From contig JADLDQ010000310.1 of assembly GCA_020846575.1 (NCBI GenBank), positions 1-7,693 of the forward strand: 7,693 bases of DNA, read 5' to 3'. The notes below the pieces were generated by a model. It was not told the origin of the DNA, searched no databases, and saw nothing but the letters and a program-made list of their open reading frames with translations. A program made the position numbers and the translations under genes. Shown one piece after another: positions 5,399 to 7,693 of the stretch. Each line of letters starts with the position of its first letter. Positions within the stretch are counted from its first letter, which is position 1. The stretch comes from Burkholderiales bacterium. Lineage in GTDB: Bacteria; Pseudomonadota; Gammaproteobacteria; Burkholderiales; SG8-39.

Positions 5399-6253
5399 AT
5401 GACGCGTACAGTTCGCGTGGCGGCAGCCCAGACCTGGGGATACCCAGGCAAGGAGGAGGAAAAGCAGGTACCGGAAGCGCTGCAACGCATCCAAGAAGCG
5501 GCCGATGCCGGTGCACAGATCGTACTGTTACCCGAGGGATGTCCTGGTCCCTTCTACAGAAGCAACCGGTTCGATGGCATCACACCGGTCAGCGCCAAGG
5601 CCAAGGAAGCGGGTATCTACGTGATCAGCAGCTCCATTGATCCTCTGCCCGATCGGCCGGGCGACGCCTACATCGCGGCTTACCTGTTCGGCCCTGACGG
5701 AACCATGATCAAGAAGGTGCGACGAACCGTGCCCAAGGGTCCCATGGTGTACGCCCGATGGGGTTTCAACTACATCGGCGCTGATGAACCGATCCCGGTG
5801 ATCGATCTGCCGTTCGGCAGAATCGCCATCACCATTTGTGGCGAGATGCTGGTTCCGGAAGTCGCCCGTACCTTGACCCTCAGGGGCGCCGAGATTCTGT
5901 TCGATCCAGTCGGTGACCCGCCCCTTGCGCAACAGCCCGGCTTTCGCGCCTTCGCCACCGTGCGTGCGATCGAGAACAACACCTGGCTGGTCACCTGCCA
6001 GCAGCTCTCGCACAGGGGAGATCAGGGTCTGGGCGGTATCTACAGTCCCAATGGACCGGCAGTGCAGCATCAGGGCCTCGGCGTGGTTACGCACGAGATC
6101 GACCTGGACGAACTGGCGGAGTTCCGCAATCCCGATCCCACGCGACCGCATGCACCCTTCGCCAAGGGCGACGGTGTTCCCGGGCTGCTGCATTGGCGCC
6201 GGCCGGCGATGTGGAACGTTCTGACCGCCGAGCAAACGACTCGGAACTCATAG
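5399..6253 (+). CDS. Nitrilase-superfamily carbon-nitrogen hydrolase with Arg at the catalytic-Lys position
   Basis: The product has 284 residues, the normal length for amidase-type branches. The superfamily cleaves C-N bonds in amides, nitriles or carbamoyl compounds using Glu-Lys-Cys. Here RVAAAQTWG opens the fold, Glu46 lies in VLLPEG, and Cys147 lies in the nucleophile motif ITICGEMLVPEVARTLTLRGAEILFDP. Between them, where relatives read G-x4-K-Y-R-K with the last Lys catalytic, this protein reads GTMIKKVRRTVPKG (101-114), placing Arg109 at the catalytic column; the nearest Lys are 105, 106 and 113. A later RAIENNTWLVTCQQ segment also matches the family. There is no signal peptide, so it is cytoplasmic. 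A textbook AGGAGG (5386-5391) sits 7 nt before the ATG. The substrate is not predictable; amide or N-carbamoyl hydrolysis is more likely than nitrile hydrolysis given the size (inference). Confidence 0.92.
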   Translation: MTRTVRVAAAQTWGYPGKEEEKQVPEALQRIQEAADAGAQIVLLPEGCPGPFYRSNRFDGITPVSAKAKEAGIYVISSSIDPLPDRPGDAYIAAYLFGPDGTMIKKVRRTVPKGPMVYARWGFNYIGADEPIPVIDLPFGRIAITICGEMLVPEVARTLTLRGAEILFDPVGDPPLAQQPGFRAFATVRAIENNTWLVTCQQLSHRGDQGLGGIYSPNGPAVQHQGLGVVTHEIDLDELAEFRNPDPTRPHAPFAKGDGVPGLLHWRRPAMWNVLTAEQTTRNS

Positions 6254-6476
6254 CCTGCGCGAAGTCCCCTTGGACACGAACGGCATCGCGCAAGCGAACG
6301 GTTCGGCGCGTCACATGACCCGCCCAGTCACGCATTCTCGTGAATCTGAGATGACGCGGCACCCGTTTCCGGACCCATTCCAGCGAGTCGCCGCAGCGGC
6401 CATAAAGGATGTAAGGCTCTGACGAAAAAGGCTTTGAGGACGCCGCCTTTGCAAGAACAACCGCGGGGAGACGCGC
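6254..6476. other. Intergenic region between the nitrilase-family gene and the last Bug gene
   Basis: This 223-bp gap has no supported gene. CGAACGG is directly repeated at 6277-6283 and 6295-6301, and the second copy is half of the 11-bp palindrome CGAAC-G-GTTCG (6295-6305). A possible -10-like CATAAA lies near 6401 but lacks a good -35. No intrinsic terminator was seen. GGGGAG before 6477 is the downstream ribosome-binding site. Confidence 0.35.
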
Positions 6477-7460
6477 ATGACGAGGTCCAGCTGCTGTTTG
6501 ATGATGGCCGTTGCCGCCGCCTTGCTCGGGCCGAACGCCGGGGGATCGCGGGCGCAGGCATTTCCCTCCAAGCCGATCACCTTGGTGGTTCCGTTTCCGC
6601 CCGGGGGGGCCACCGATCCGGTCGCACGCATGATGGGGGCTAAGATCACCGAGAGCACGGGACAGCCTTTCCTGGTGGTCAACCGGCCGGGCGCGGCCAG
6701 CATCATCGGGGCGGAGGCGGTAAAGCGTGCGCCACCCGACGGCTACACGCTTTTCTTCGGCCACTTCGGATCGCATGCGGTCAACCAGCACGTTTATTCG
6801 AAGCTGAGTTACGACCCGATCGCGGATTTCGCACCGATCACGCCTGTCATGTCCATTGCGAGCCTGCTGGTGGTACCGGGCAGCAGTCCAGCCAGAACTG
6901 TCGCCGAATTGGTCGCACTCGCGAAATCGCGCCCTGACGGCCTGGTCTACGCCTCGCAGGGCATCGCCTCGGGAGGTCACCTGCTGGGCGAGATGTTGCG
7001 TGCGCGCACCGGCATACGCCTGACCCACGTGCCCTACAAGGGCGCTGCCGCGGCAGTGCAGGATATCCTGGTCGGGCGGGTCGATCTGGTCTTCGATGCA
7101 CCGAGCAACAGCGGCGCCCACATCAAGGACGGCAAGCTGCGCGCGCTGGGCGTCACCGCGCCGGCGCGCTCACCGCTGTTTCCGGAAGTTCCGACCATGG
7201 CGGAAGCCGGCTATCCGAGCGTGGAACTGGTCATATGGTTCGGCATCTTCGCCCCGGCTGGAACGCCCCAGCCGGTGATCCGCAGGCTGCACACGGCGTT
7301 CGTACAGGCAGTTCGCAATCCGGACGTGTCACGCAAGCTCGCCGGAGCGGGACTGGACGTCTACACGCTTGCGACGCCGGAGGCCTTCGCCGCACTGATT
7401 GCGGCCGACACGTTGAAGTACGGCCAAATCGTGCGCGACGCGGGCATCAAGGCCGATTGA
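6477..7460 (+). CDS. TctC/Bug-family periplasmic solute-binding protein
   Basis: The product has 327 residues. The signal peptide ends with a classical AQA at residue 28 and FPSKPITLVV follows. The ligand loop VPFPPGGATDPVAR (from residue 38) is canonical. Other landmarks are VVNRPGAASIIGAEAV, PDGYTLFFG, LSYDPIADFAPITPV, VPYKGAAAAVQDILVGRVDLVFDAP, KDGKLRALGVTAPARSPLFPEVPTMAEAGYP and TPEAFAALIAADTLKYGQIV at the end. The ATG at 6477 has GGGGAG about 7 nt upstream. It is the last recognisable gene of the rightward group, 223 nt after the nitrilase-family gene, and faces the opposite way to the other three Bug genes. It is probably the receptor for a compound related to the nitrilase/AKR substrate, which is inference from position alone. 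Confidence 0.94.
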   Translation: MTRSSCCLMMAVAAALLGPNAGGSRAQAFPSKPITLVVPFPPGGATDPVARMMGAKITESTGQPFLVVNRPGAASIIGAEAVKRAPPDGYTLFFGHFGSHAVNQHVYSKLSYDPIADFAPITPVMSIASLLVVPGSSPARTVAELVALAKSRPDGLVYASQGIASGGHLLGEMLRARTGIRLTHVPYKGAAAAVQDILVGRVDLVFDAPSNSGAHIKDGKLRALGVTAPARSPLFPEVPTMAEAGYPSVELVIWFGIFAPAGTPQPVIRRLHTAFVQAVRNPDVSRKLAGAGLDVYTLATPEAFAALIAADTLKYGQIVRDAGIKAD

Positions 7461-7693
7461 GACCTGTGTCGGCCGCAGTTCAACCACCGTCGCCGCCATG
7501 ATGCATTGGATGGACTTGCACCCGCGCAGTTGTCACGAAGGCAGCACACGAAGTCAGGGCCGATCCGATCGAACAGCCTGATTCTTTCCAGGAAACCCAG
7601 CACCGGGCAGGAGGACGAGGCTCGATTCGCATCAGGTGCAGGAGGCCGCCCTTGCAAGGTTTGCGCCGTGGCGGTTTGCCCCAGTGTTTGTCA
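7461..7693. other. Right-end region without a recognisable gene
   Basis: These 233 bases hold no reading frame with recognisable protein features on either strand. A minus-strand open frame reaching into the Bug gene looks like a shadow. GGCAGGAGGACGAGG near 7607 resembles a ribosome-binding site but no convincing start follows within range. No terminator with a T-run was seen after the Bug stop. The edge may hold the beginning of a gene that cannot be judged here. Confidence 0.35.

Noticed and set aside
5528..6235. A 235-codon minus-strand frame opposite the nitrilase-family gene
   Set aside because: It has no motif and no ribosome-binding site of note, and is fully contained within a confidently identified gene.
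6087..7121. A 344-codon open frame on the minus strand opposite the nitrilase and Bug genes
   Set aside because: It has no recognisable domain, is rich in Arg/Gly/Ala, and lies antisense to two clear genes; long antisense frames are expected from GC-rich codon bias.

Overview
The window is GC-rich DNA (well over half G+C by eye) with typical bacterial genes. It most likely comes from a beta-proteobacterium of the Burkholderiales (Bordetella/Cupriavidus/Comamonadaceae-like). The main reason is that four of the eight genes encode tripartite-tricarboxylate-transporter (TctC or 'Bug' family) periplasmic solute-binding proteins, a family hugely expanded in that order. No rRNA, tRNA, CRISPR, insertion sequence or phage gene was seen.

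Layout. The left half is transcribed leftward from about 3604. In order of transcription it carries a Bug receptor (2466-3464), a second and atypical Bug receptor (1307-2263), a nitroreductase-family flavoprotein (235-999), and the first 48 codons of a third Bug receptor running off the left edge (1-145). The right half is transcribed rightward: an aldo/keto reductase (3702-4670), a [2Fe-2S] ferredoxin of the adrenodoxin/putidaredoxin type (4877-5200), a nitrilase-superfamily C-N hydrolase (5399-6253) and a fourth Bug receptor (6477-7460). Gaps between genes are about 90-310 bp, so this is a loose gene cluster rather than one tightly packed operon. About 230 bp at the right end hold no gene I can support.

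Control. The two halves diverge from 3465-3701. In its middle is a perfect 7-bp inverted repeat with a 4-bp spacer, and its two arms supply a consensus -35 box (TTGACA) for each direction. Each box is followed 18 bp away by a 4/6 -10 match. This mirror-image promoter pair is the most striking non-coding feature. A second structured region, with overlapping and mutually exclusive inverted repeats, lies between the ferredoxin and nitrilase genes, just upstream of a likely separate nitrilase promoter.

How the genes may work together (inference). The mix of high-affinity periplasmic receptors, an AKR, an electron-transfer ferredoxin, a C-N hydrolase and a nitroreductase looks like an accessory catabolic locus for an organic acid or a nitrogen-containing compound. 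No TctA/TctB membrane subunits, oxygenase, P450, ferredoxin reductase or regulator gene lies in the window, so the substrate cannot be named. Two enzymes show changes at or next to expected catalytic positions: Arg where nitrilases have the catalytic Lys, and a shifted Tyr in the AKR. These are the best protein-level leads. I see no clear evidence of a wholly new system.
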